The notes under the pieces: model-generated
The model's input: only the letters and a program-made list of their open reading frames with translations
The model's database searches: none
Told to the model about the DNA's origin: nothing
Assembly (NCBI GenBank): GCA_017387685.1
Contig: JAFOEU010000010.1
Coordinates: forward strand, 103,275 to 167,274
Direction: 5' to 3'
From: Clostridia bacterium
GTDB taxonomy: Bacteria; Bacillota; Clostridia; Oscillospirales; CAG-272
Length of the DNA: 64,000 nt
Shown: positions 35,126 through 44,913 of the stretch, in pieces
Position numbering within the stretch: the first letter of the stretch is position 1
How the letters are laid out: the number at the start of each line of letters is the position of its first letter
Program-made: the position numbers and the translations under genes

Positions 35126-35716
35126 TTTGATGCGGTCTGCAAAAGCTTTCAGATCAAACACCGAGATATCGCTGTCACCGATCTTATCACCGATCTGTAG
35201 GGAACGGTTTGAAAAGTCCGATACGACCGAGGGGAAGGTGTCGAAAACTATCACGCGCTGTGCATTGTCGGTTTTACATTTTGAAATCCATACGTCACCC
35301 GCGTGCTTGACCTCGGAGTATTTCGAGATCTTGGCGATATCGCGCCCGTTTCTGACCGCGCTGACCGTGGTTTTGTAAAGCTCGATGTGCTCCGTGCTCG
35401 CAAAATGATGCTTGAGATAGTCCTTCTTCCTTCTCAAAAGACAAATATCGAATGTTTCCTTGTGACTTTCGGCTGTTACATAGACCTTACCAAAGCCGAA
35501 GCGCGTGCGCTTGACTTGATATTTATTCTCTTTAAGCGACTTTTTAAGCTTGCCTGCAAGTATTGTAAGCTTGAAGAATCTGATCAGCAACACTAATACG
35601 GCAACGGATATAATGGCGATCAAAAGCTCCGGATTGCGGATCTCGGTGCTTCCAGATTCGGGGGCAAAGACGAGAAATCCGATAAAGGCAAGAAGACAGT
35701 AAATAAAGTATTTCAT
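35123..35716 (-). CDS. Small membrane protein of unknown function
   Basis: 197 residues with two membrane helices (about 3-19 and 30-50) followed by a basic, strand-rich cytoplasmic part. No family recognised. The start ATG at 35716 has GGAGAG upstream; more distal in-frame codons extend into the promoter. Its C-terminal part (DAERVIVFDTFPSVVSDF-like) could be a nuclease-related or NERD-like fold, but the evidence is too weak to claim. Monocistronic. Confidence 0.7.
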   Translation of the reverse strand: MKYFIYCLLAFIGFLVFAPESGSTEIRNPELLIAIISVAVLVLLIRFFKLTILAGKLKKSLKENKYQVKRTRFGFGKVYVTAESHKETFDICLLRRKKDYLKHHFASTEHIELYKTTVSAVRNGRDIAKISKYSEVKHAGDVWISKCKTDNAQRVIVFDTFPSVVSDFSNRSLQIGDKIGDSDISVFDLKAFADRIK

Positions 35717-35747
35717 TTGATTCTCTCCAAGGCGTTCATATGAATAC

Positions 35748-35776
35748 ATTATATCACAATAATACCGCAAAGTCAA
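35748..35776 (-). promoter_or_regulatory. Sigma-A promoter
   Basis: Minus strand TTGACT, 17-bp spacer, TATAAT preceded by TGA, 32 bp before the ATG at 35716. Confidence 0.75.
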
Positions 35777-35839
35777 TAAATGACGCGACGATTCTGCATA
35801 TTGAACAAAATCATACGGCTTATTTTGGATATAATAACT

Positions 35840-35876
35840 AAAAAGCTGTCCGACACATCAGCGCGGACAGCTTTTT
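35840..35876 (-). terminator. Rho-independent terminator of tepA
   Basis: 13-bp stem AAAAAGCTGTCCG with complement, 11-nt loop, poly-T arm. Confidence 0.9.
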
Positions 35877-35877
35877 A

Positions 35878-36555
35878 TCACTTTTTAATCATTCCTCTTA
35901 GCGCTTCAAGGGCGTCGGTCAGGCCGCCTACGGCGTCGATTATGCCGTATTTTACAGCCTCCTCGCCCGCGAGAACGCTTCCGACGTCGGTTGCGATCTG
36001 ATCGGGGCGCATCATTAATTCGCGCAGAGTTTCGGGCTCGGCGCGAGAGTTGCGGCTGATGAAGCTGATGATCCTCTCCTGCATATCGCGGAAATAGGTG
36101 AAGGTTTGCGGTGCGCCTACAACGGTGCCGCTGATGCGGACGGGGTGGATCGTCATTGTTGCGCTTGGTACGATGAAGGATTTTTTCGCCGAAACCGCAA
36201 GGGGGATGCCGATCGAATGCCCGCCGCCGAGGACTATCGAAACTGTCGGCTTCGACATACTCGATATCAACTCGGCGATCGCAAGCCCCGCCTCAACGTC
36301 GCCTCCCATCGTGTTGAGAAGCAGAAGCACGCCGTCCGTGTGCTCGTCCTCCTCAAGCGACACGAGTCGGGGAAGGATATGCTCGTATTTCGTGCTTTTC
36401 TGATTTTCGCCCGCGAGATAATGCCCCTCGATCGTCCCGACTATGCACATACAGTAGATCGACTCGCGCGAATTTTCCATAAGCACCATCCCGTCGGGCA
36501 CGTCACCGAGCAGACTTTCTTGCTTATTTATATCTTCCTTGTTTTCTTTGCTCAT
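35878..36555 (-). CDS. tepA: ClpP-class serine protease, TepA-like
   Basis: 225 residues. ClpP/crotonase fold with catalytic Ser in GGHSIGIPLA (S114) and His in TIHPVRISG (H137); LLNTMGGDVEAGLAIAELI precedes them. The IYCMCIVGTIEGHYLAG start is typical of TepA (YmfB), a cytosolic protease reported to assist protein export and sporulation-related signal-peptide clearance in Bacillus. Its usual partner ftsK/spoIIIE is not adjacent. GGGAGC precedes the ATG. Own terminator. Confidence 0.9.
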   Translation of the reverse strand: MSKENKEDINKQESLLGDVPDGMVLMENSRESIYCMCIVGTIEGHYLAGENQKSTKYEHILPRLVSLEEDEHTDGVLLLLNTMGGDVEAGLAIAELISSMSKPTVSIVLGGGHSIGIPLAVSAKKSFIVPSATMTIHPVRISGTVVGAPQTFTYFRDMQERIISFISRNSRAEPETLRELMMRPDQIATDVGSVLAGEEAVKYGIIDAVGGLTDALEALRGMIKK

Positions 36556-36629
36556 TTTAAGCTCCCGTTTTTTTAGTTATTATTTCCGAGAAGTGGGAAT
36601 ATATGCTTCAAAAAATTTTTTAATTTATA

Positions 36630-36658
36630 TTGACAAATACAAACAGGTGTAGTATAAT
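36630..36658 (+). promoter_or_regulatory. Consensus sigma-A promoter of the type III toxin-antitoxin locus
   Basis: TTGACA, 17-bp spacer, TATAAT: the best promoter in the window. The transcript would begin near 36665, directly before the repeat array. Confidence 0.85.
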
Positions 36659-36664
36659 AATAAT

Positions 36665-36810
36665 GTAAGATGATGCTTCATCTTTTGGCTTCGCAGTATG
36701 AGACGAGTGACGGTTCCGACTCGTCGGTAAACTAAAAACTGACCGACAATGATGATGTGTGACGGTTCTGACACATCGGTAAAATAAAAATTGACCGAGC
36801 GAAGTTTATA
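36665..36810 (+). ncRNA. Type III antitoxin RNA (TenpI/ToxI-like) with two 52-nt repeats
   Basis: Two repeats with a 52-nt period (about 36700-36751 and 36752-36803). In each, a 7-bp stem (GACGAGT/ACTCGTC in repeat 1; GATGTGT/ACACATC in repeat 2) closes the 10-nt loop GACGGTTCCG or GACGGTTCTG. The stems differ at paired positions but still pair: compensatory change. A conserved A-rich linker leads to GACCG, which can pair with the loop CGGTT, giving an H-type pseudoknot, as in type III antitoxins. CTTCGC (36689-36694) can pair with GCGAAG (36799-36804) around both. A further hairpin lies at 36667-36684. In known systems the toxin cuts this RNA into repeat-length antitoxins. Confidence 0.8.
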
Positions 36811-36846
36811 ATGGGGTCGGCTGCGGTTGACCCCATATATTTTAAT
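36811..36846 (+). terminator. Terminator between antitoxin RNA and toxin gene
   Basis: 8-bp perfect stem ATGGGGTC with complement, 10-nt loop, then ATATATTTTA. A leaky terminator between repeats and toxin is a hallmark of type III systems: it sets an excess of RNA over toxin mRNA. Confidence 0.75.
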
Positions 36847-36859
36847 GCGGTGATATGTT

Positions 36860-38797
36860 ATGCAAAATGTAGAAGTTTTAAGATTGTCTGCCCAGTTTTA
36901 CAACGATTATCCGTCGGACAAATATCCTGAGTTGCTTAAAAAAGCTGAGCGTCCTTACGCTTGCTTGATGATCGCGGTGCGGGAATATTATATTTGTATT
37001 CCGTATAGAACACATATAGATCATCAGAATTCTTTCAGATTCAAGAATTCGGTGCGTTCAAAGTCAAATAAATCGGGCTTGGATTACTCAAAGCTTGCCA
37101 TTATTGCCGACAGAGCTTATTTTGATGAATCTCCCGCTTTGATTGACAAAGATGAGTATAACGAGACGATGATAAATATTGAAAAGATCATCGCTTCGGT
37201 GCAGAAATATATTGATACATATATTGACCATATTGCCGGTACTGCAAAAATACACGAAAAAGAATTTGCCAGAAAATATAAATATTCCACGTTGCCTTAT
37301 TTTTATAGGGAACTGGGGATTGAAGAGGAACAAATAATGAACATTTCCGAACTTAAACCCGCAAAAGTATTTGAATATTTCTCGCTCTTGTCGAGTGTGC
37401 CGCACGGTTCGGGCAATATGAAGCCTATCGCCGACATCTGCGAGAATTTTGCACGCGAGCGCGGACTTGAATGTATCCGCGATGCGGCGGACAATATCAT
37501 CATCAAAAAGCCCGGCACCGCAGGATATGAAAATTCCGAGTCCCTGATCCTTCAGGGACATCTCGATATGGTATGCGCCAAGGATCCCGATTGCAAGAAG
37601 GATATGGCGACCGAGCCGATCGAGCTTTACGTTGACGGCGATTGCCTCCGCGCGCGCGGAACCTCGCTCGGCGGCGACAATATCATTGCGGTTGCAATGA
37701 CCATGGCTATTCTTGATTCGGACGATATTCCCCACCCTCCCATCGAGGCGGTATTCACCGTCGATGAGGAGGTCGGACTGCTCGGCGCGTCTGCACTTGA
37801 TTTCTCTGCTCTTAAGGGCAAGAGAATGATCAACCTTGACTCCGAGGAGGAGGGCGTTTTCACGGTTTGCTGTGCGGGAGGTGTTCGTGTCAACGCCACC
37901 ATTCCGCTTACCTTTGAGGATGTCACCACCGACAGCGTTGCCTACAAGGTCACGCTTTCGGGTCTTATGGGCGGTCATTCGGGCGTTGATATAGACAAGG
38001 GACGCGAGAGCGCGAACAGACTTATCATCCGATTCCTTACCAAGCTTTACGAGAAGGTAGGTTTCGGACTTGCCTCTCTTGCGGGCGGTCAGCTTGATAA
38101 CGTTATCTGCCCCGAGTCGAGTGCTATTATCGTTATCAAAAATGATAAAAATGATATCGCCAATCTTCTCGCCGAGGCAGAAAATTATGATGCGATCTAC
38201 AAAAATGAGCTTGCTGCAGGCGACGGCGGTGTTACTGTGACTGTAACTGCTTGCGATCTTCCCACGTGCCGCGTTCTTCCCGAGGAGAGCGCAAAGGTGC
38301 TTGCGACAATGTATCTGCTCCCCTATCACATTCAGAAGATGAGCCGCGATTTTGAGGGCCTTGTTCAGACCTCGCTCAATATGGGCGTTCTGAAGCTTAC
38401 CGATGAGGCAATGAAGTTCTCCTATTCGGTGCGCTCCTCAATCGCAAGCGAGAAGAACGATCTTGTTGACAAGATCAAGTGCTTGCTCACACTTGCTTAC
38501 GATAATGCCACCATCGATCTTCACGGTGACTATCCCTCTTGGGAATACAAGCGCGACTCCTCGCTGCGCGAGGTTATTATGACCGCATACAGCGAAACCA
38601 CAGGTGAAAGCGGCATCGTAGCCGGAACTCACGGCGGACTTGAATGCGGAATCTTCTCCGAGCGCATCTCAGGACTTGACTGCGTTTCGATGGGACCGAA
38701 TCTTTCCGAGGTACATTCCCCTCGCGAAAGCCTCGATATCCCCTCCGTCGAAAGACTTTGGGAGCTTATGAAGGTTATTCTTAAGAAAATGAAATAA
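36860..38797 (+). CDS. pepD: Type III toxin (TenpN/ToxN-like) fused in frame to PepD dipeptidase
   Basis: One uninterrupted 645-codon frame. Residues 1 to about 158 resemble the ToxN/AbiQ/TenpN endoribonuclease toxins in length and pattern: RPYACLMIAVREYYICIPYR, NSVRSKSNKSGLDYSK, LIDKDEYNETM and KYKYSTLPYFYRELGI. Residues 160-645 are a complete M20-family aminoacyl-histidine dipeptidase (PepD), a cytosolic zinc peptidase: ILQGHLDMVC (about 230-239), SLGGDNIIAVA, VDEEVGLLGA, LMGGHSGVDI, and a late GTHGGLECG. PepD alone is normally about 485 residues, which matches the segment from Met160. That Met has its own ribosome site, so full fusion, free PepD, or both may be made. CGGTGAT precedes the first ATG. 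Loss of the toxin stop codon is the simplest origin. Confidence 0.85.
   Translation: MQNVEVLRLSAQFYNDYPSDKYPELLKKAERPYACLMIAVREYYICIPYRTHIDHQNSFRFKNSVRSKSNKSGLDYSKLAIIADRAYFDESPALIDKDEYNETMINIEKIIASVQKYIDTYIDHIAGTAKIHEKEFARKYKYSTLPYFYRELGIEEEQIMNISELKPAKVFEYFSLLSSVPHGSGNMKPIADICENFARERGLECIRDAADNIIIKKPGTAGYENSESLILQGHLDMVCAKDPDCKKDMATEPIELYVDGDCLRARGTSLGGDNIIAVAMTMAILDSDDIPHPPIEAVFTVDEEVGLLGASALDFSALKGKRMINLDSEEEGVFTVCCAGGVRVNATIPLTFEDVTTDSVAYKVTLSGLMGGHSGVDIDKGRESANRLIIRFLTKLYEKVGFGLASLAGGQLDNVICPESSAIIVIKNDKNDIANLLAEAENYDAIYKNELAAGDGGVTVTVTACDLPTCRVLPEESAKVLATMYLLPYHIQKMSRDFEGLVQTSLNMGVLKLTDEAMKFSYSVRSSIASEKNDLVDKIKCLLTLAYDNATIDLHGDYPSWEYKRDSSLREVIMTAYSETTGESGIVAGTHGGLECGIFSERISGLDCVSMGPNLSEVHSPRESLDIPSVERLWELMKVILKKMK
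37322..37339 (+). promoter_or_regulatory. Internal ribosome binding site and start for free PepD
   Basis: GAAGAGGAA, then 6-8 nt, then ATG at 37337-37339, in frame with the toxin. The protein from here starts MNISELKPAKVFEYF, the normal PepD N terminus. Confidence 0.7.
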
Positions 38798-38833
38798 AAT
38801 GAAAGAACCGCCCGCGGGCGGTTCTTTCATTTT
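38796..38833. terminator. Perfect 38-bp palindromic bidirectional terminator
   Basis: AAAATGAAAGAACCGCCCG and its exact complement; it overlaps the pepD stop on one strand and touches the stop of the convergent SGNH gene on the other. Confidence 0.85.
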
Positions 38834-40319
38834 AAGTATTCGGAACGTAAATTCTCAGATGACACGCTGCCTGAGCGTAGAGCTTGGAAATATCCGATTT
38901 GGGATTCGATGCGATATTCCATACGAGATATTTCATATCCTTGAGGAAACTTTCGTCGAGGACGAAGAAGTTCTGCGTTATCATACCGGGGCGTGTGCCC
39001 GTATACTTTGCGTTTTCGGTAACGAAGCCTTCAAGTCGGTACTGCCAGCCGTTGTCAACGATGAAGATCGTGCCAACGGGAACTTCGTCGAGAGTGTACT
39101 TTTTGTCACAGCAGACGTTTTGCTGATAAGTGCTTCCAGAAGCTTTCGGAACGGTCGTGGTTGCCTTGCTTGTGGAATTCCAATAGGTATTTTCGAGATA
39201 ATTCCACTCGAGGAGCGTGTATTTCGAAAGATCAATGCTGTTCTGCGCTGCAAGAACGGTGTCCGCCTCGATAAAGTCTGCCGCGTTGAGCTGAATTGAT
39301 GGGTCCTCGATGGGCGCGTCATCCTTGGGACGCTCTCCTGTGGTCACGGTCGACTTTGTTACCTCGAGAGGCTTTGCAATCGCTGTCTTTACCGCTTCCT
39401 TTGCCGCGCGGAGCATATCATCGTTGATCTTTGCGGTTGAGGGATTGTAAGTAATACCGTCAACCGAGCCTCCCGTGATAGCCGCATACCAGGTGAGTCC
39501 CGCAATGTATCTTCCTATATAATAATCAAGGTGATAGCCGTCGCGGGTGAGCGTGTCGCCCATAAAGGACGTGCGCGCGTTCTGGATAGAGGTCATACAG
39601 GGGATCATAACGTCGAAATTGAGGGGCGTGATAACGGTGTTCACGACGTCGATGATCATATTATACATCTTCATCTGATCCTTGCCGTAATTCGGGAAGG
39701 ATGCGTGAGTGGAGTCCTGCTGATAAGCCCAGGTCATATTCCAGATGAGCTTTGCCTCGGGACATTTTTCCTTGACGATGGTGATCATCTCGTCAAGCTT
39801 GCTATAGGAATTTGCAAGTCCGCAGGTCTTTGAGGTCTGCTGAAGGGAAACGTAATCCCACTTTTCGTCGGTCAATGCCTGACTCATCTTGTAGCTTTCG
39901 GTCTTTATCCAGCCTCTGCCCGTTTGCTTGTAGTAGGTGTAGCTCGCGGAATCGTTTTTCGCAAACTGATAATGCTGATCGAGCGAGCAGCCGCCGTAGT
40001 AGAGGTTGCCGAGGGTGATCTCTTCGACACCGCCGTTCTTCATGATCTCATAAAGATACTGCATCGAGTCGGTGGAGAAGCTGTTGCCGATGGCGAGGAT
40101 CTTGAGCGACTTCGGGAATTCCTTGACCTCTGTCTGCGCAGTAGTTTCCTTCGCGGTAGTTTCGTCGGAGGTGGTTTCGGGTGCTTCGGTCAGCTCGGGC
40201 GCTTTGGTAGTCTCGGGGACTTTTGTGGTTTCCTCCGCCTCGCCCGTGCACGCGGAAAGCGCGATGGGAAGGATCATAATAAGTGAAAGTATCAAAGTGA
40301 CGTAGCGGATCTTTTTCAT
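38832..40319 (-). CDS. SGNH/DUF4886-type lipoprotein
   Basis: 495 residues. Lipoprotein signal with lipobox ALSAC (Cys about 24), then a Thr/Pro/Glu-rich linker to about residue 65. The catalytic-like domain follows: ILAIGNSFSTDSM (nucleophile Ser in GNSFS), YGGCSLDQH, and RDGYHLDYYIGRYIAG with the late Asp-x-x-His. This is the DUF4886 branch of SGNH esterases. A C-terminal domain (about 340-495) of unknown type is unusual for this family. It starts 3 bp after the oxidoreductase gene. Sugar deacetylation is a reasonable guess for a surface esterase. Confidence 0.85.
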   Translation of the reverse strand: MKKIRYVTLILSLIMILPIALSACTGEAEETTKVPETTKAPELTEAPETTSDETTAKETTAQTEVKEFPKSLKILAIGNSFSTDSMQYLYEIMKNGGVEEITLGNLYYGGCSLDQHYQFAKNDSASYTYYKQTGRGWIKTESYKMSQALTDEKWDYVSLQQTSKTCGLANSYSKLDEMITIVKEKCPEAKLIWNMTWAYQQDSTHASFPNYGKDQMKMYNMIIDVVNTVITPLNFDVMIPCMTSIQNARTSFMGDTLTRDGYHLDYYIGRYIAGLTWYAAITGGSVDGITYNPSTAKINDDMLRAAKEAVKTAIAKPLEVTKSTVTTGERPKDDAPIEDPSIQLNAADFIEADTVLAAQNSIDLSKYTLLEWNYLENTYWNSTSKATTTVPKASGSTYQQNVCCDKKYTLDEVPVGTIFIVDNGWQYRLEGFVTENAKYTGTRPGMITQNFFVLDESFLKDMKYLVWNIASNPKSDISKLYAQAACHLRIYVPNT

Positions 40320-40322
40320 AGC

Positions 40323-41654
40323 TTATACTCCGTATTGCTTGCGTTCTTTTTTGGTCTCCTCAAATTTTTCGCGGATCTTTTCGTAGTTCTCCGCGGGGAT
40401 CTCCTCGTGTTCGTTTACGGAGAAGGGGAGGGGCATATCTCCTGCGGACGCGCGGATCGAGCAGGAGGTATCGTTTCTGAACGCCTCGCGCTCTTCCTTG
40501 TTGCGGAAATTGGGGATATCCTTCGGAATGCTTCCGTCAAGCGCGGAAAGATATCCGAAGTGACCGACAAAGAACATATCGAGTGCCTCGTAAACGCCGA
40601 TGATGTCGGCAGATTCGTCACCGACTATCGCCTTTACGAAGTTTTCCATACTGTAATAGTCCGAGCCCGCGTGACCGAAGGAGGTCTTTGCATCCTGACC
40701 TCTGTCAGATATTGCGCGGTACTCTCTTTTGCCTACCTTGCCGAAGCGACCCTCAAAGGGTTCGCCGCCAACGCACGGACGGTAGAATGCGAAATCGGTG
40801 GTTTTGTCTTCCTGCTCCGCCCACTCATAGAGCCAATGGATCGAGTATTTGTCAAAGCCCTGACGTCCCGTCTCCATTCTGCCCTTTGAGCCGTACATAT
40901 TATACCAGGTATTGTGACCTTTCACGTTGAAATGAAGGCTCTTGAACACGCCGCCGTTTTCAAGTGTTACCATTTCGACAGCCGCGCCCGAATTCTGCGC
41001 GCCCATTTCGAGGTGGCGCTTTGCGTAGGGGAGCTCAAAGCCCGAAACCTTGACGGGGCGAAGTCCTGTTGTATGGATGATGGGACCCGCCGAGTGAGTG
41101 CAGTAGAAGAAGGAACTCATCTGGTTTCGCCAATGGTCGGGATTACCGTAGGTGATCCTCGGCCAGATGCTTTCGCAATCGTGGACGTATTCGCCCTCGC
41201 CGTATTCAAACTCACCGATCTTGCCGAGCTCGTATTCCTTCTTCATCTCGATCATCGAGGGGAAGTAGCAGTAATTTTCGCCGTAGGCGTAGATCTTGCC
41301 GTACTTTTCAACGGCTTCGCAGAGCTCGACCGCCTCCTTCATATTCGCGCAAGGCAGAACCTCGGAGAAAACGTGAAGTCCGCGCTCAAGGCAGCGGATG
41401 GCAAAGGGCGCGTGCTCGTTTGCAAAGTTAGCGAGAACAACGGCATCCATATCGTGATTCAGAAAATCCTCAAATCGCTCATAAAGAGTGCATTCATAAT
41501 TGCTCTTTGCGAGCATATTTTGCACGTTTTCACGAACCTCGGGATTCATATCGCAGATGGCGACGACGTCGGCAAGCTCACGGTTGGTGACGCACCAGTT
41601 GATCATCGTTTTTCCGCGATAACCGCCAAGCACGCCTATTCTGACTTTGCTCAT
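40323..41654 (-). CDS. Gfo/Idh/MocA family oxidoreductase, long variant lacking the EKP lysine
   Basis: 443 residues, longer than the usual 340-390. Rossmann start VRIGVLGGYRGKTM. At the EKP position it reads HVFSEVLPCANM, so the normally catalytic Lys is absent. The C-terminal domain keeps HSAGPIIHTTGLRP and many aromatic residues. It might be a dehydrogenase using another residue, or a lyase-like or non-redox member as in some glycosidase subfamilies (GH109-like). It lies between pyrophosphatase and the SGNH lipoprotein, both within 20 bp. Confidence 0.82.
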   Translation of the reverse strand: MSKVRIGVLGGYRGKTMINWCVTNRELADVVAICDMNPEVRENVQNMLAKSNYECTLYERFEDFLNHDMDAVVLANFANEHAPFAIRCLERGLHVFSEVLPCANMKEAVELCEAVEKYGKIYAYGENYCYFPSMIEMKKEYELGKIGEFEYGEGEYVHDCESIWPRITYGNPDHWRNQMSSFFYCTHSAGPIIHTTGLRPVKVSGFELPYAKRHLEMGAQNSGAAVEMVTLENGGVFKSLHFNVKGHNTWYNMYGSKGRMETGRQGFDKYSIHWLYEWAEQEDKTTDFAFYRPCVGGEPFEGRFGKVGKREYRAISDRGQDAKTSFGHAGSDYYSMENFVKAIVGDESADIIGVYEALDMFFVGHFGYLSALDGSIPKDIPNFRNKEEREAFRNDTSCSIRASAGDMPLPFSVNEHEEIPAENYEKIREKFEETKKERKQYGV

Positions 41655-41672
41655 AGTGAAATCCCTCGCTGA

Positions 41673-42221
41673 TTAATGATAGCGATAGAGGGTGGGGAGG
41701 ATATCTTTATTGTAGCCTGCGATAGCTTCGGCAACGATTCTTCTTGCCTCGTCGGGACCGAAGAGCTCGCGGACTGCAGTCTGCTTGTTCTCAAGCTGCT
41801 TGTAGACCGAGAAGAAGTGCATGATCTCGTCGAAAATATGAGTGGGAAGCTCGTCGATGGTCTTGATCTTGTTGTAGTTGGGGTCGGAAACTGCGATAGC
41901 AATGATCTTATCGTCAAGCTTGCCGCCGTCGGTCATTCGCATAACGCCGATGGGGTAAACGTCGATAAGGGTCATAGGATAAATGGGCTCCATACCGATA
42001 ACAAGAACGTCGAGAGGGTCGCCGTCATCAGCGTAAGTACGGGGAATGAAGCCGTAGTTTGCGGGATAGTGGGTGGATGTATAAAGAATACGGTCAAGGC
42101 GAAGCAGACCCGTGCTCTTGTCGAGCTCGTATTTGCACTTGCTTCCCTTGGGGATCTCGATCAGGGTTGTGAATACCTCGGGCGTAATAAGGGCGGGGTT
42201 GATGTCATGCCAAATATTCAT
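41673..42221 (-). CDS. ppa: Inorganic pyrophosphatase (family I)
   Basis: 182 residues, full length. Hydrolyses pyrophosphate to phosphate in the cytosol. The metal-binding signature DDGDPLDVLV is at about 65-74, with EIPKGSKCKYELDK before it and DPNYNKIKTIDELP after. GGAGG precedes the ATG. It follows obg by 31 bp. Confidence 0.95.
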   Translation of the reverse strand: MNIWHDINPALITPEVFTTLIEIPKGSKCKYELDKSTGLLRLDRILYTSTHYPANYGFIPRTYADDGDPLDVLVIGMEPIYPMTLIDVYPIGVMRMTDGGKLDDKIIAIAVSDPNYNKIKTIDELPTHIFDEIMHFFSVYKQLENKQTAVRELFGPDEARRIVAEAIAGYNKDILPTLYRYH

Positions 42222-42252
42222 TTTGGACCTCCAAGAATATATAATAAATTAA

Positions 42253-43557
<1,305 letters not shown>

Positions 43558-44892
43558 TTAATCGTTATCGTCGCCCTTTTCGCGGATGATCAGCTTGATG
43601 GGTGTGCCCTTGAAGCCGAAGGTGCTGCGCAGGCAGTTTTCGATATATCTCTGGTATGAGAAGTGGAAGAGCTCCGCGTTGTTGCAGAAGATGACGAACG
43701 TGGGCGGCTGAATGCCGATCTGCGTCATATAGTAGATCTTAAGACGCTTGCCCTTATCAGACGGCGGCTGAACGCGGATCATAGCATCGCGCAGAACGTC
43801 GTTGAGCATACCCGTGGTGATTCGGGTTACCGACTGATTGTAAACGTAGTCAATGTGCTCGAAGAGATTGGTCACTCTCTGTCCCGTCAGCGCGGAAACG
43901 TAGATGATGGGCGCGTAGGGCATATAGCCGAGAGCGATGCGGATCTTGTTATTATATTCGTTTACGGTGGAATTGTCCTTGTCAGTGATGGAGTCCCACT
44001 TATTGACTACGATGATGGAGGCTCTGCCCGCCTCGTGCGCGATTCCCGCGATCTTTTCGTCCTGCTCGGTGATGCCCTCAGCGGCGTCGATCATAATAAG
44101 GCAGACGTCGGCGCGGTCAACTGCGGTGTGCGAACGGAGAACGGAGTAGTGCTCAACCGAGTCCTTGATCTTTGCCTGACGGCGGATACCCGCGGTGTCG
44201 ATGAAGGTGTAGGTTCCGAACTGATTGGTAACGACGGTATCGACCGCGTCACGGGTGGTTCCGGGGATGTTGGAAACAATGAGACGCTTTTCGCCTACGA
44301 TGCGGTTGATCAGCGAGGATTTGCCTGCATTCGGCTTACCGATAACGGCAACCTTGATGCCGCTTTCCTCCTCTTCGCCATCGTCTACCTCGGGAAGTGC
44401 CTCGAGAACGGCGTCGAGCATATCGCCCGTACCGGTTCCGTGAACCGATGAAACGGGAACGGGATCACAATCGAATCCGAGCTCGTAGAATTCGTAGAAT
44501 TCGTAGGGGAGATTACCTACGCGGTCGCATTTGTTGATGACGGGAACGATCGGCTTGCCGCTCTTTTTGAGCATAACGGCGATCTCGCGGTCGTTTGCGG
44601 TAACGCCGGTGTGAACGTCACAGACGAAGCAGATAACGTCTGCGCTTTCAATGGCGATCTCAGCCTGCAGGCGCATCTGCGCGAGGATGATATCGTCGGT
44701 CTTGGGCTCAATTCCGCCCGTGTCGATAACGACGAGGGATTTACCGTTCCATTCGGTCTCGCCGTAAAGGCGGTCGCGGGTTACGCCGGGGGTGTCCTCG
44801 ACGATAGCGCGACGCTCGCCTATGAGCTTGTTAAAAAGTGTGCTCTTACCTACGTTAGGTCTGCCCACTATTGCAATTACAGGTTTTGCCAT
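43558..44892 (-). CDS. der: Ribosome biogenesis GTPase Der (EngA)
   Basis: 444 residues with two GTPase domains in tandem (G1 motifs GRPNVGKST near 9 and GKPNAGKSS near 186; G3 DTGG and DTAG; NKCD and NKWD) and a C-terminal KH-like domain (about 355-440), unique to Der. Needed for 50S ribosome maturation. Together with obgE it makes a ribosome-assembly pair. Confidence 0.97.
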   Translation of the reverse strand: MAKPVIAIVGRPNVGKSTLFNKLIGERRAIVEDTPGVTRDRLYGETEWNGKSLVVIDTGGIEPKTDDIILAQMRLQAEIAIESADVICFVCDVHTGVTANDREIAVMLKKSGKPIVPVINKCDRVGNLPYEFYEFYELGFDCDPVPVSSVHGTGTGDMLDAVLEALPEVDDGEEEESGIKVAVIGKPNAGKSSLINRIVGEKRLIVSNIPGTTRDAVDTVVTNQFGTYTFIDTAGIRRQAKIKDSVEHYSVLRSHTAVDRADVCLIMIDAAEGITEQDEKIAGIAHEAGRASIIVVNKWDSITDKDNSTVNEYNNKIRIALGYMPYAPIIYVSALTGQRVTNLFEHIDYVYNQSVTRITTGMLNDVLRDAMIRVQPPSDKGKRLKIYYMTQIGIQPPTFVIFCNNAELFHFSYQRYIENCLRSTFGFKGTPIKLIIREKGDDND

Positions 44893-44913
44893 TTTCTTAT
44901 TCCTTAAATGATT

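Noticed and set aside
36700-36803. CRISPR array or known riboswitch (preQ1-I, guanidine-II)
   Set aside because: Only two repeats, with covarying stems and no spacers; loops and linkers do not fit those riboswitch patterns, while promoter, repeat, terminator and toxin order fits a type III TA.
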